A DNA stretch of 64,000 bases, taken from positions 5,580,001-5,644,000 of the forward strand of contig NZ_CP114413.1 of assembly GCF_027270315.1 (NCBI RefSeq). Direction: 5' to 3'. The notes under the pieces are model-generated. The model saw only the letters and a list, made by a program, of their open reading frames with translations. It did no database searches and was not told the origin of the DNA. Below, in pieces: positions 50,164-59,279 of this stretch. This DNA is from Streptomyces cinnabarinus (GTDB taxonomy: Bacteria; Actinomycetota; Actinomycetes; Streptomycetales; Streptomycetaceae). Both the position numbers and the translations under genes were made by a program. Positions within the stretch are counted from its first letter, which is position 1; each line of letters starts with the position of its first letter.

Positions 50164-51645
50164 CTACTCGACGCGCCTCAACGCGTCCGCCGGGCGCAGG
50201 CGCGATGCCCGCCAGCCGCCGAACGCGCCCGCGATCAGGCCGCCCGCCACCGCCAGGCCCACCGCCAGGGCGATCGTCGTCGCGCTCACCGGGGCCGTGA
50301 GGGCCACCTCCAGGGCGCTGGAGGTCTGCTCGGCGCCGGGGCCACCGCCCATCGCGCCACCCGGGCCGCCGGCCATGCCGCCGCCCGGCCCGCCGAAGCC
50401 GCCGCCCATGGAGCCGAGTTGGGCCTCCAGGGTCGGGCTGACCGCCGTCACGGCGTAGGCGCCGGCGAGGCCCACCGCGATGCCGAGGACGCCGCCGACC
50501 AGGCCGTTGACGACCGCCTCACCGACGACCTGCCGGGTCACCCGGCCCGACTTCCAGCCCAGCGCCTTCAGCGTGCCGAACTCCCGCACCCGGCGCGAGA
50601 CGGCCGAGGAGGTGAGCAGCCCGGCCACCAGGAACGCGGCCACCAGCACCGCGATCGACAGCCACTTGCCGACACTGCTCGCGAGGTCCGACGCCGTCGA
50701 CAGGGAGCCCGACACCGTGTCCGCCAGATCCGCCGAAGTCGTCACCGTCGTACCGGAGATGTTCTGCTGGATCTCCGACTTCACCGCGTCGATCCGCTGG
50801 GAGTCGGTCGCCTTGACGTAGATCGTAGTGACCTTGTTCTTCGAGTCGCTCAGCGTCTGCGCCTGCTTGAGCGGCATGTAGAGGTTGGCCGCCGCGTCCC
50901 CGCTCTCGGGCGTGGCGATGCCGATCACCTCGAACTTGGTGCCCTTCACCGTCACCTTGGAGCCGACCTTCAGCTCCTTCTCCTTGGCGTAGGAGGCATC
51001 GGCGACGACCACCTTCGCGTTCGTCTCGGTCGACTTGAACATACGACCACTGGTGATCTTCGAGGAGGTCAGCGGACCGAGCGCGGGCTCGGTGACATCC
51101 GTGCCGTAGACCGAGTAGTTGTTGACGTCGAACTCGGCGCCACCGCCCTCGACCCGGCCCTCGGGGGACTGCATCCCCCCGCCGGGACCGCCCTGCTGCT
51201 GGCCGCCGCCGCCCTCCTGCTGCTGGAACTCGCCGCGCCGGAACTGCCCGCTGACCTTGATGACCTGGAGGCTCAGCCCGCCCACCGCGTCCGAGACGCC
51301 GTTCTGGTCGCCGACCTTGTCCACGGTCGAGGACGCGAGCGTCTGGAAGCCCTGGACCATGACCCGGTCGCTGCTCTGCTCCTCGTCGGAGTCCTCGTCC
51401 TGGGCGTCGAACTCGAAGCGCGGCCGCTCCGGCTGACTGCCCTCTGCGGCGGCCGCCTTGGTGACCGTCATGTCGGTGCCGAGCCCGTACAGCGACTCCA
51501 GGACCTTGTCCTGGGCCTTGCCCATGCCCGCGGACACGGAGTTGACCACGATGACCAGGGCGATGCCCAGCGCGAGGCCGGAGGCGACGACGAGGGCCGC
51601 CTTTCTGCGGCGGCGCAACTCGCGCCTCAGGTAGGTGAAGAACAT
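50164..51645 (-). CDS. ABC transporter permease with MacB-like periplasmic domain and FtsX domain
   Basis: A 493-residue permease. One N-terminal helix (ALVVASGLALGIALVIVVNS), a large external domain (about residues 45-320) rich in Gln/Gly in one stretch (QQQEGGGGQQQGGPGGG), then three C-terminal helices of the FtsX type (WLSIAVLVAAFLVAGLLTS, NGLVGGVLGIAVGLAGAY, TTIALAVGLAVAGGLIAGAF). Methionine/glycine-rich GSMGGGFGGPGGGMAGGPGG lies between the last helices, which is unusual. ATG 51645 is chosen over an in-frame TTG 9 bp upstream. It forms an operon with the ATPase gene. Confidence 0.9.
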   Translation of the reverse strand: MFFTYLRRELRRRRKAALVVASGLALGIALVIVVNSVSAGMGKAQDKVLESLYGLGTDMTVTKAAAAEGSQPERPRFEFDAQDEDSDEEQSSDRVMVQGFQTLASSTVDKVGDQNGVSDAVGGLSLQVIKVSGQFRRGEFQQQEGGGGQQQGGPGGGMQSPEGRVEGGGAEFDVNNYSVYGTDVTEPALGPLTSSKITSGRMFKSTETNAKVVVADASYAKEKELKVGSKVTVKGTKFEVIGIATPESGDAAANLYMPLKQAQTLSDSKNKVTTIYVKATDSQRIDAVKSEIQQNISGTTVTTSADLADTVSGSLSTASDLASSVGKWLSIAVLVAAFLVAGLLTSSAVSRRVREFGTLKALGWKSGRVTRQVVGEAVVNGLVGGVLGIAVGLAGAYAVTAVSPTLEAQLGSMGGGFGGPGGGMAGGPGGAMGGGPGAEQTSSALEVALTAPVSATTIALAVGLAVAGGLIAGAFGGWRASRLRPADALRRVE

Positions 51646-51815
51646 GCGCCGCAAGCTAGGGACGGCTCGTGATGAAGGGATAAGGCCGAAATAAGAGAAG
51701 GATGAGAAGGCTGTCCGTGAGCCAGGAAGCGGCTGGTTTTTCGCTCAGCGCTGACCCGGGCCCCGGCGACGCCGGAAGAGCACCTTCCGTCCGGCTTCCG
51801 TGCTTGTGTGTGGGC

Positions 51816-52586
51816 ATGACGGCTCACACGGTGGAATACGTCCGGTACCGCATTCCCGAGCAGCAGTCGGCGGAGTTCCTGGCCGCCTACACCCGAGCGG
51901 CGGCCGCTCTGACGGCGGCCCCGCAATGCGTCGACTACGAACTGACCCAATGCGAGGAGGACTCCGAGCACTTCATCCTGCGGATCACCTGGACCTCGAC
52001 CGAGGACCACATCAAGGGCTTCCGCACCTCGGCGGTGTTCACCGACTTCCTGGCCGAGATCCGCCCCTACGTCGGCAACATCGAGGAGATGCGGCACTAC
52101 CGGCAGACCGGTGTGCGCGGCACGGGCGCGGCGGTGCCGACGCTCTACACCTGGGCGGGCGGCGCCGAGGCGTTCAGCCGCCTCACTACGGCGTTCTACG
52201 ACCGGGCCCTGAAGGACGAACTGCTGGCCCCCCTCTTCGAGGGCCTGCCCGCGGAGCACGCCGAGCATGTCGCCCTCTGGTTCGGCGAGGTCTTCGGCGG
52301 CCCGGCCGTCTACTCCGGCACCCAGGGCGGCCACAACCACATGGTCGCCAAGCACATGGGCCTGGGCATCACCGAGACCCAGCGCCGCCGCTGGGTCAAC
52401 CTCATGCAGGACGCGGCGGACGAGGTGGGCCTGCCCACGGACGCCGAGTTCCGCTCGGCCTTCCTCGCCTATGTGGAGTGGGGCACCCGCCTGGCCGTCT
52501 ACTTCTCCGGCCCCGACGCCCAGGCCCCGGCCGAACAGCCGGTGCCCCGGTGGAACTGGGGGGCGGCGCCGCCGTATCAGGGATGA
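51816..52586 (+). CDS. Antibiotic biosynthesis monooxygenase-truncated haemoglobin fusion
   Basis: A 256-residue two-domain protein. Residues 1-100 form an antibiotic biosynthesis monooxygenase-type ferredoxin-like domain (EYVRYRIPEQQSAEFLAAY, ILRITWTSTEDHIKGFRTS). Residues about 110-235 are a group II truncated haemoglobin (FSRLTTAFYDRALKDELLA, HNHMVAKHMGLGITETQRRR with the proximal histidine region). Such chimeras have been described from Streptomyces avermitilis. Heme-dependent oxygen chemistry or oxidative defence is likely, but the substrate is unknown. It overlaps the convergent regulator gene by 10 bp. Confidence 0.9.
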   Translation: MTAHTVEYVRYRIPEQQSAEFLAAYTRAAAALTAAPQCVDYELTQCEEDSEHFILRITWTSTEDHIKGFRTSAVFTDFLAEIRPYVGNIEEMRHYRQTGVRGTGAAVPTLYTWAGGAEAFSRLTTAFYDRALKDELLAPLFEGLPAEHAEHVALWFGEVFGGPAVYSGTQGGHNHMVAKHMGLGITETQRRRWVNLMQDAADEVGLPTDAEFRSAFLAYVEWGTRLAVYFSGPDAQAPAEQPVPRWNWGAAPPYQG

Positions 52587-53488
52587 GCCGCCCCGGTCCC
52601 CGCCCGGGTCGCGTCCGTGCCCCAGCTCGCCAGCAGCCGGAGCGCGTCCGCGGACGGGGACCCCGGCTCCGCGTGATACGTGATCAGGACCTGCTCGCTC
52701 TCGTCGGCCAGCCGGAACGACTCGAAGGACAGGGTCAGTTCACCCACCAGCGGATGACGCAGCGGCTTGACGCCGTAGGTCTTCTCCTTGACGTCGTGCG
52801 TGGCCCACAGCCGCCGGAACTCCTCGCTCTTCACGGAGAGTTCGCCGACCAGGGCGGACAGCTGAGGGTCGTCCGGATGGCAGCCCGCGTCCATGCGCAG
52901 GAAGCTGACGATGTCGTACGCCTTCTGGTCCCACTCGATGAACAGCTCGCGGTACTCGGGCCGCAGGAACACCAGCCGCGCCCAGTTCCGGTCCTGCGGC
53001 GGCAGTTCGGCCCAGTCGCCGAAGACGGCGGCCGCCATACGGTTCCAGGCGAGGATGTCGGAGCGGCGGCCGGTGATGTACGCCGGGACCGTCTCGATCG
53101 AGTCCAGCAGCTGCCGTAGCGCCGGACGCACCTGCTCCTGGCGCGCCGCCTGCTTCTTCTTGTGCTGCTTCGGCTTCGCCAGATGCGTCAGATGCGCGTG
53201 CTCGGCGTTGCTCAGCCGCAGCGCCCGCGCGATGGAGTCCAGTACCTCCGCCGACACATTGCGGCCGTTGCCCTGCTCAAGACGGGTGTAGTACGCCACC
53301 GACACCCCGGCCAGCTGGGCCAGCTCCTCACGGCGCAGCCCCGGCACCCTGCGGTGCCGTCCGTACTCGGGCAGCCCCACGTCCTCCGGCTTCAGCCGGG
53401 CGCGCCGGGTGCGCAGGAACTCGCTGAGCTCGGCACGCCGGTCCAGGCCGCCGCCGGGCTCCTGGCGGGATGCGGGCTGCTCGTTCAT
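52577..53488 (-). CDS. MmyB-like XRE regulator
   Basis: A 303-residue regulator. The N-terminal XRE helix-turn-helix is preceded by the family segment VPGLRREELAQLAGVSVAYY and followed by TRLEQGNGRNVSAEVLDSIA. The C-terminal PAS-like MmyB domain includes DILAWNRMAAAVFGDW and FLRPEYRELFIEWD. ATG 53488 (MNEQPAS) is chosen. MmyB-type proteins bind small fatty-acid-like ligands and usually control a divergent oxidoreductase gene; here it is divergent from the alcohol dehydrogenase with 168 bp between. Two CGTACGCA repeats in that gap are candidate sites. Confidence 0.9.
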   Translation of the reverse strand: MNEQPASRQEPGGGLDRRAELSEFLRTRRARLKPEDVGLPEYGRHRRVPGLRREELAQLAGVSVAYYTRLEQGNGRNVSAEVLDSIARALRLSNAEHAHLTHLAKPKQHKKKQAARQEQVRPALRQLLDSIETVPAYITGRRSDILAWNRMAAAVFGDWAELPPQDRNWARLVFLRPEYRELFIEWDQKAYDIVSFLRMDAGCHPDDPQLSALVGELSVKSEEFRRLWATHDVKEKTYGVKPLRHPLVGELTLSFESFRLADESEQVLITYHAEPGSPSADALRLLASWGTDATRAGTGAAHP

Positions 53489-53506
53489 GCGTCCATTATT
53501 CCCGGT

Positions 53507-53559
53507 CGTACGCACACCAGCCTGCCCCCGTCAGTAGTAGGAACAGCAGACGTACGCAA
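53507..53559. repeat. Two CGTACGCA direct repeats in the regulator/dehydrogenase divergent gap
   Basis: CGTACGCAC (53507-53515) and CGTACGCAA (53551-53559) are 44 bp apart, about four DNA turns. They sit between the MmyB-like and alcohol dehydrogenase genes and are a plausible operator pair. Confidence 0.4.
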
Positions 53560-53656
53560 AGCCGTGACCTGGGTGGATGTCGGCTCGACCGGCAGTGTGG
53601 AGACGTGCCCGGACGGAAGGCAGCCGGGCGCGCAACCCCCTAGGAGAACCACTCCC

Positions 53657-54700
53657 ATGACCACTGTCGCTGCGTACGCCGCCCCCGCTGCCAAGGCCCC
53701 GCTGGAGCGCACCACGATCGAGCGCCGGGCGGTCGGCGAGTTCGATGTGCTGATCGACATCAAGTTCGCCGGAATCTGCCACTCGGACATCCACCAGGCC
53801 CGCGAGGGCTGGGGTGAGGCCATCTTCCCGATGGTCCCCGGCCATGAGATCGCGGGCGTGGTCACCGAGGTCGGATCCGGCGTCACCCGGTACACCGTCG
53901 GTGACCGGGTGGGCGTCGGCTGCATGGTCGACTCCTGCCGTGAGTGCGACAACTGCAAGGCCGGTCTTGAGCAGTACTGCACCGGCGGCGGCATGACCGG
54001 CACCTACAACGCCCTCGACAGGAACGGCGAGCCCACCTACGGCGGGTACTCCCAGCAGATCGTCGTGGACGAGAACTACGTCGTCCGGATCCCGGACGGA
54101 CTGTCCCTGGACGTGGCCGCGCCGCTGCTGTGCGCGGGCATCACCACGTACTCCCCGCTCAGGCACTGGAACGCCGGGCCCGGCAAGAAGGTCGCCGTCG
54201 TCGGCATGGGCGGCCTCGGCCACATGGCCGTCAAGATCGCCCACGCGCTCGGCGCCGAGGTGACGGTCCTGTCGCAGTCCCTGCGCAAGCAGGAGGACGG
54301 GCTGAAGCTGGGCGCGCACCACTACTACGCCACCAGCGACCCGAAGACCTTCGAGGAGCTGGCCGGCAGCTTCGACCTGATCCTGTCCACGGTCTCGGCC
54401 CCGCTGAACCTGGACCAGTTCCTGTCGCTGCTCAGGACGGACGGCGCGTTCGTGAACGTCGGCGCCCCCGAGGAGCCCGTCGCGCTCAACCTCTTCTCGG
54501 TGATCATGGGCCGCAAGTCCCTCGCCGGGTCCGGCATCGGCGGCATCCAGGAGACCCAGGAGATGCTGGACTTCTGCGCTGAGCACGGCTTCGGTGCGGA
54601 GATCGAGCTGATCGCCGCGAGCGAGATCAACGAGGCGTACGAGCGGGTGCTGGCGAGTGATGTCCGGTACCGGTTCGTGATCGACACCGCCACGATCTGA
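53657..54700 (+). CDS. Zinc-dependent alcohol dehydrogenase (cinnamyl-alcohol dehydrogenase-like)
   Basis: A 347-residue NAD(P)-dependent medium-chain alcohol dehydrogenase. The catalytic zinc ligands are in GICHSD and PGHE; the structural zinc loop is CRECDNCKAGLEQYC. The nucleotide-binding glycine motif is VVGMGGLGHMAVKIA. Start ATG 53657 follows TAGGAGAACC. It is the likely target of the divergent MmyB-like regulator. It probably reduces aldehydes; the physiological substrate is unknown. Confidence 0.93.
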   Translation: MTTVAAYAAPAAKAPLERTTIERRAVGEFDVLIDIKFAGICHSDIHQAREGWGEAIFPMVPGHEIAGVVTEVGSGVTRYTVGDRVGVGCMVDSCRECDNCKAGLEQYCTGGGMTGTYNALDRNGEPTYGGYSQQIVVDENYVVRIPDGLSLDVAAPLLCAGITTYSPLRHWNAGPGKKVAVVGMGGLGHMAVKIAHALGAEVTVLSQSLRKQEDGLKLGAHHYYATSDPKTFEELAGSFDLILSTVSAPLNLDQFLSLLRTDGAFVNVGAPEEPVALNLFSVIMGRKSLAGSGIGGIQETQEMLDFCAEHGFGAEIELIAASEINEAYERVLASDVRYRFVIDTATI

Positions 54701-54733
54701 GCTCGGCCATCTGACTGAGCTCGGCATCTGACC

Positions 54734-54769
54734 GAGGGCCCCGGAGGTTCCCCCGCCCCCGGGGCCCTC
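54734..54769. terminator. Terminator hairpin after the alcohol dehydrogenase gene
   Basis: GAGGGCCCCGG (54734-54744) pairs with CCGGGGCCCTC (54759-54769). The right arm touches the stop codon of the convergent AraC-type gene, so it may serve both. Confidence 0.65.
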
Positions 54770-55511
54770 ACCGTGCCTCGTGCGCCCCCGGTGTGTGCCC
54801 GAACGTCCGCCGGAACACCTCGATGAACGCGCTCGCCGACGACCAGCCGCAGGCATGCGCCACGGCGGTCACGGACCGGCCCTCGGCCAGCAGCACCAGC
54901 GCGTGGTGCAGCCGCAGTTGGGTGCGCCACTGCGGGAAGGTCATCCCGAGGTCGGCCCGGAAGAGCCGGGACAGGGTCCGCTCACTGGCCCCGACCTCCC
55001 GGCCGAGCGCGCCGAGCGTCCGCTGGTCGGCCGGGTCCTCGTGCAACAGGGCGCACAGCGCCCGCAGTTGGGGGTGGTCGGGAGCCGGGAGGTGCAGCGG
55101 CTGCTGCGGCGAGGCCCGCAACTGGTCGAGCAGTACCGCCCGCAGCCGCCCGCGCTCGGGGGTGTCGTCCTGCGGGGCGCGCGTGTAGGCGAGGATCAGC
55201 TCGCGCAGCAGCGGGCCGACGCTCAGCACGGTCGGCGCGGTGCGGCCGAGCGGGTTGTCGGACGCGGGCAGGCCCACGAGATGCAGGTCGAGACCGCCGT
55301 ACGCCCGATGCGCGTGCACGGTGCCCGCGGGCACCCAGACCGCCCGGGTGGCCGGGGCGACCCAGGACCCGGCGTCGGTGGTGACGGCGAGGACACCGCG
55401 GGCGGCGTAGACGATCTGGTGTTCGTCGTGGCGGTGGGCGTCGATGGCGGCGCCCGGGGCGAGGAACTGGGCGCGGGTGGGGGCGGCCGGCGTGTGGCGG
55501 ATCTGCGTCAT
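54768..55511 (-). CDS. AraC-family transcriptional regulator
   Basis: A 247-residue regulator. An N-terminal cupin-like effector domain (AAIDAHRHDEHQIVYAARGV) is followed by the AraC helix-turn-helix pair at about residues 150-245 (LGALGREVGASERTLSRLFR, then SVTAVAHACGWSSASAFIEV and FRRTFGHTPGAHEAR). ATG 55511 is taken as start. It is divergent from an MFS transporter gene with 54 bp between, the usual arrangement for control of an efflux pump. Confidence 0.92.
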   Translation of the reverse strand: MTQIRHTPAAPTRAQFLAPGAAIDAHRHDEHQIVYAARGVLAVTTDAGSWVAPATRAVWVPAGTVHAHRAYGGLDLHLVGLPASDNPLGRTAPTVLSVGPLLRELILAYTRAPQDDTPERGRLRAVLLDQLRASPQQPLHLPAPDHPQLRALCALLHEDPADQRTLGALGREVGASERTLSRLFRADLGMTFPQWRTQLRLHHALVLLAEGRSVTAVAHACGWSSASAFIEVFRRTFGHTPGAHEAR

Positions 55512-55565
55512 TGCTTGGCAGATTATCGAAAGCCCGACAGGTGCCGTCCCGCCGACGATGGCCAG

Positions 55566-56735
55566 GTGCGAAGGAACAAGTCGATCATTCTGCTGTCGGC
55601 GGGGCATGCCTGCGTCGACGTCTACCAGGGCGCCGTCGCCGCCCTCGTCCCCTTCTTCGTCGCCGAGCGCGCCTACTCCTACGCCGCCGCCTCGGGCGTC
55701 GTGCTCGCCGCCTCCCTCCTCTCCTCGGTGGCCCAGCCCCTGTTCGGGGCGCTGACCGACCGCCGCCCCCTGCCCTGGCTGCTGCCCGTCAGCACCCTGC
55801 TCGGCGGCGCCGGGATCGCGCTGAGCGGACTGGGGGACTCCTACGCGCTGACGCTGGCGCTGGTGGCGCTGTCCGGTCTTGGGGTCGCGGCGTACCACCC
55901 GGAATCGGCGCGCGTCGCCCGCCTCGCGTCCCGGGGCAGCCACACCGCGATGGGCTGGTTCTCCCTCGGCGGCACGCTCGGCTTCGCGGCGGCTCCGCTG
56001 CTGGTCGCGGCGGTCGTCGCGGGCGGTGGTCTGCGGCTGACCCCGCTGTTGGTGATACCGGCGGTGGTGGGAAGCGTGCTGTGCCTCGTGGCGCTGCGGG
56101 CGCCGGCGGAAAGGCCGAGGAAGCCGGGGGCGCGGGACCTGTCGGCGGGATCCGACGATCCCCGCTCCTTCGCCCGTCTGTCCCTGGCCGTGGTCTGTCG
56201 CTCGATCACCTTCATCGGCCTCAGCACCTTCATCGCCTTCCACGTCCAGGAGCGCACCGGCGGCGGGACGGCGTCCGGCACCGCCGCGCTGTTCGTCCTG
56301 TACGCGGGCGGCGCGGTGGGCAGTGTGCTGGGCGGTGCCCTGGCCGAGCGCTGGGACCGGGTCGCCGTGGTGCGCCGCTCGTACCTGCTGACGGTCGTCG
56401 CGGTGGCGGGCCTGGTGTTCGCCCCCGGCCCGGCGGTCTACGTCTTCGTCGCCCTGGCCTCGGCGGGCCTGTACGTCCCCTTCTCCCTCCAGGTCACCCT
56501 TGGCCAGGACTACCTGCCCACCCGCATCGGCACCGCGGGCGGCATCACCCTCGGCCTCACGGTCAGCGTGGGCGGCCTGACCACCCCGCTGATCGGCGCC
56601 GCGGCCGACGCGACGTCCCTGCGGACGGCCCTGGCCCCGCTGGCGCTGCTGCCCGCGGTGGGGTGGCTGCTGGTACGGGGGCTGCGGGAGCCCCGTGCGG
56701 CCGCGGACGCCGTGGTCACTTCTGGAGCGCCTTGA
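55566..56735 (+). CDS. MFS transporter, fosmidomycin-resistance (Fsr)-like
   Basis: A 389-residue transporter with about 12 transmembrane helices. The N-terminal SAGHACVDVYQGAVAALVPF and GALTDRRPLPWLL segments resemble the fosmidomycin resistance (Fsr) group of the major facilitator superfamily. Start GTG 55566 lacks a strong ribosome site. The divergent AraC-type gene probably controls it. It overlaps the convergent serine hydrolase gene by 20 bp. The exported compound is unknown. Confidence 0.88.
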   Translation: MRRNKSIILLSAGHACVDVYQGAVAALVPFFVAERAYSYAAASGVVLAASLLSSVAQPLFGALTDRRPLPWLLPVSTLLGGAGIALSGLGDSYALTLALVALSGLGVAAYHPESARVARLASRGSHTAMGWFSLGGTLGFAAAPLLVAAVVAGGGLRLTPLLVIPAVVGSVLCLVALRAPAERPRKPGARDLSAGSDDPRSFARLSLAVVCRSITFIGLSTFIAFHVQERTGGGTASGTAALFVLYAGGAVGSVLGGALAERWDRVAVVRRSYLLTVVAVAGLVFAPGPAVYVFVALASAGLYVPFSLQVTLGQDYLPTRIGTAGGITLGLTVSVGGLTTPLIGAAADATSLRTALAPLALLPAVGWLLVRGLREPRAAADAVVTSGAP

Positions 56736-57831
56736 TTCCGTCCTGGGCTGCCATGACCAGTTCCAAGCCCCGGGTGTCCTCGATGGGTTCGCGCATCTGG
56801 TTGGTCACGTAGGCCACCACCGAGCGGGTCTCGGGCTCGATCATGACGAGGGAGCCGCCCCAGCCGCCCCAGCCGAAGGTGGAGCCGAACAGGCCGTAGC
56901 CGAGACCCCAGCGGGTCGTCATGCCGAGGGTGCGGTCCTCGCCGTTGAACTGTTCCTGCCGGGCCCGGTCGGCACCGGCCGGGGAGAGGAGCCGTGTCGC
57001 GCCGACCGAGCCGCCGCAGGCCAGCGCGGACTGGACCAGGGCCACCGAGCGGGCGTTGCCGAAGCCGCTGGCGGCGGGGATCTCGGCGCGGCGCCAGGCG
57101 GGGCTGTTGCCGACGCGGACGCGGAGGGCGGGGGTGTGGGGCTCGGTCGGGTCGATGCCGCCGGGCGGGCTCGCCGAGTAGTCCTCGTCCTGGCCCGGGG
57201 GCGGGACGCTGGGGGCGACCCGGGTGTCGTGCTCGGCGGACAGGCCGATGTGGAAGTCGGCGCCCAGGGGTCCCGCGATCTCGTCGGCGAAGAACGTGCT
57301 CAGGGTGCGGCCGGTGACGCGGCGGACGACCTCGCCCACCAGGTAGCCCTGGGTGAGCGAGTGGTAGCCGGCGGCGCTGCCCGGCTCCCAGCGCGGTGCC
57401 TGTGCCGCGAGCCGGGAGGTGGCGGTGTCCCAGTCGTACAGCTCGGTCGGGGCGAGCGGCGGATCCCAGTCGGGCAGCCCGGCGGTGTGCGCGAGCAACT
57501 GCCGTACCAGTACCCGTTCCTTCCCGGCCGCCGCGAACTCGGGCCAGTACCGGGCGACGGGCGCGTCCACGTCGAGGGCGCCGCGATCGGCCAGGACCAG
57601 CGCGCACAGGGCCGTCATGGTCTTGGTGACGGACCAGACGTTGACGAGGGTGTCCCGCTGCCAGGGCACGCTCCGCCCGGCGTCGGCGTACCCGCCCCAC
57701 ACGTCCACCACCGGCTCGCCGTCCACGAACACGGCGACCGAGCCGCCCGCGTCCCCGCCGTCCAGGAACTCCGCGAGCGTGCTCGGCACGGCGGTGAAGA
57801 GATCGTCGTACGTGCCATGGATGTCGGCCAT
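56716..57831 (-). CDS. Serine hydrolase of the beta-lactamase/esterase (class C) family
   Basis: A 371-residue cytoplasmic enzyme with the S-x-x-K motif SVTK in NVWSVTKTMTALCALVL and the Tyr-x-x motif near GYHSLTQGYLVGEVV. The C-terminal motif GWGGWGGS replaces the K-T-G of true beta-lactamases, as is common in EstB-like esterases. There is no signal peptide. It is likely an esterase or peptidase and not a resistance enzyme. Confidence 0.88.
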   Translation of the reverse strand: MADIHGTYDDLFTAVPSTLAEFLDGGDAGGSVAVFVDGEPVVDVWGGYADAGRSVPWQRDTLVNVWSVTKTMTALCALVLADRGALDVDAPVARYWPEFAAAGKERVLVRQLLAHTAGLPDWDPPLAPTELYDWDTATSRLAAQAPRWEPGSAAGYHSLTQGYLVGEVVRRVTGRTLSTFFADEIAGPLGADFHIGLSAEHDTRVAPSVPPPGQDEDYSASPPGGIDPTEPHTPALRVRVGNSPAWRRAEIPAASGFGNARSVALVQSALACGGSVGATRLLSPAGADRARQEQFNGEDRTLGMTTRWGLGYGLFGSTFGWGGWGGSLVMIEPETRSVVAYVTNQMREPIEDTRGLELVMAAQDGIKALQK

Positions 57832-57892
57832 GCCGCTATGAAGCCCGGGTGGCGGGCTGGGCGCAACCGAAATTCTCGGGGCTCCTGGTCTC

Positions 57893-59161
57893 CTACGGCT
57901 CTTGGTCCCGCAGGCTGTTGACGGCCGCCTGGATCTGGAGCCAGCTCGGGTCGGCGTCGGTCGCGGCGTCCGCCGCGTCCAGATCCGCCGCCGACCAGGT
58001 CCGGAACCCGTCGGTCACGACGAGGTGTTCCTCCAGGTCGCGGCCCTCGCAGGCGTCCTCGGGGACTTCGGAGGTGCTGTGCAGGAACTCGGCGACGGCG
58101 GCCTTTGCGATGTCGGGGTCAGCGGTGCGGCCGGGCACGGACAGCAGGGCGAGTTCACCGGCTGCGGTGCCGACGAGGAGTTCACCGGCCGTGGTCGAGG
58201 TGAGCGCGGTGACCGGCGAGCCGTCGAGGACTGTGTGCTCCTCGCCCTCCTTGCTGTCGAGATCGAGGGCTACGAGGGTTCCCTTCGGCGTGCCCACCCA
58301 GAGCACGCCCGGATCGGTGCCGAACGCGAGGTTGTGCCGCGACCAGGCCCGCATCCGCTCCAGCCACTCCGGCGGATACGGATACCCCGGGCTGGGGTCG
58401 CCGAGGGTGGTCGACAGGACGCGCTCCAGGGAGGGGAACGCGAAGACGTCCACGGAGTTGTCGTACGCGTTGCCCCTGATCGCGAAGTGGCGTCCGTCCG
58501 CGCTGAACACAGGTTTCTCGTAGCCGTCGCAGTCCAGGATCAGGGCCCGCTGGAGGACTCGCAGCGGAGCGCCCGCGCTGCCCGCATCGTTCTGTGCTCT
58601 GGCGAAGAGGCCGTGCGTGGCGCCCTGATCGCTGCTGAGGGTGAGGACGAGCCCGCCCCCGGGATGCTCCGCGACCCCGGTGTCCCACCACGGCCCGGCC
58701 ACCACGGTTCCCGTAGGGAGATCGATGGCGTCGGAGTGCTCGTAGGAGTCGTCCTCGGCGGCGGCAGGGGGCGAGGCCCACAGGGTCCGGCCATCGGGGC
58801 TGAACGCCAGATTCTGATACCTGGCGCCGTCCGGAACCCCGTCGGCGTCGGACACCCCTTCGGGAGTCCACCGCACGACCCCTCCCTCGCCCGAGATCAG
58901 CAGCTCGGCCCGCTCCGGGTGCCACGCCGGCACAGGAATCCGCTGGTATCGCTCCCACCCTGGCGCATCGCCGTAGGCGTCGGACTCACCGCCCGTACAC
59001 CCGACCTCGCGCAACTGCCCGGCCCCGCAGTCCCACACCCGCACCGCGGGCCGCTCCGAGTCCAACCCGGCGACCAGCGGAAGCCGCGGATGACACACCA
59101 GCCGCTCAACAGGCGCCCCACCAGTGGTGCGCGCCCGAGCCAAGATCTCTATGACGGTCAC
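57893..59161 (-). CDS. WD40/beta-propeller-like protein
   Basis: A 422-residue cytoplasmic protein made of repeated beta-propeller-like segments (for example RLVCHPRLPLVAGLDSERPA then VRVWDCGAGQL, YQNLAFSPDGRTLWASP, KPVFSADGRHFAIRG and LWVGTPKGTLVALDLDSKEG). Start GTG 59161. No catalytic residues are visible. It is probably an interaction scaffold, perhaps linked to the divergent msrA gene (118 bp away) only by position. Confidence 0.7.
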   Translation of the reverse strand: MTVIEILARARTTGGAPVERLVCHPRLPLVAGLDSERPAVRVWDCGAGQLREVGCTGGESDAYGDAPGWERYQRIPVPAWHPERAELLISGEGGVVRWTPEGVSDADGVPDGARYQNLAFSPDGRTLWASPPAAAEDDSYEHSDAIDLPTGTVVAGPWWDTGVAEHPGGGLVLTLSSDQGATHGLFARAQNDAGSAGAPLRVLQRALILDCDGYEKPVFSADGRHFAIRGNAYDNSVDVFAFPSLERVLSTTLGDPSPGYPYPPEWLERMRAWSRHNLAFGTDPGVLWVGTPKGTLVALDLDSKEGEEHTVLDGSPVTALTSTTAGELLVGTAAGELALLSVPGRTADPDIAKAAVAEFLHSTSEVPEDACEGRDLEEHLVVTDGFRTWSAADLDAADAATDADPSWLQIQAAVNSLRDQEP

Positions 59162-59279
59162 GGCGACACCGTAGCCGTCACCACTGTCAGTGGCGGAGGC
59201 TCGCCTTCATGCGGAATCGCTCGGAGGCGTCGTGCGTTGAGGGCAGTGACCGAGCCGACTGACATTTGGAGGGGCCGTA

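Noticed and set aside
56716..57831. Beta-lactam resistance enzyme
   Set aside because: No signal peptide and no K-T-G motif; the esterase-type member of the fold is more likely.
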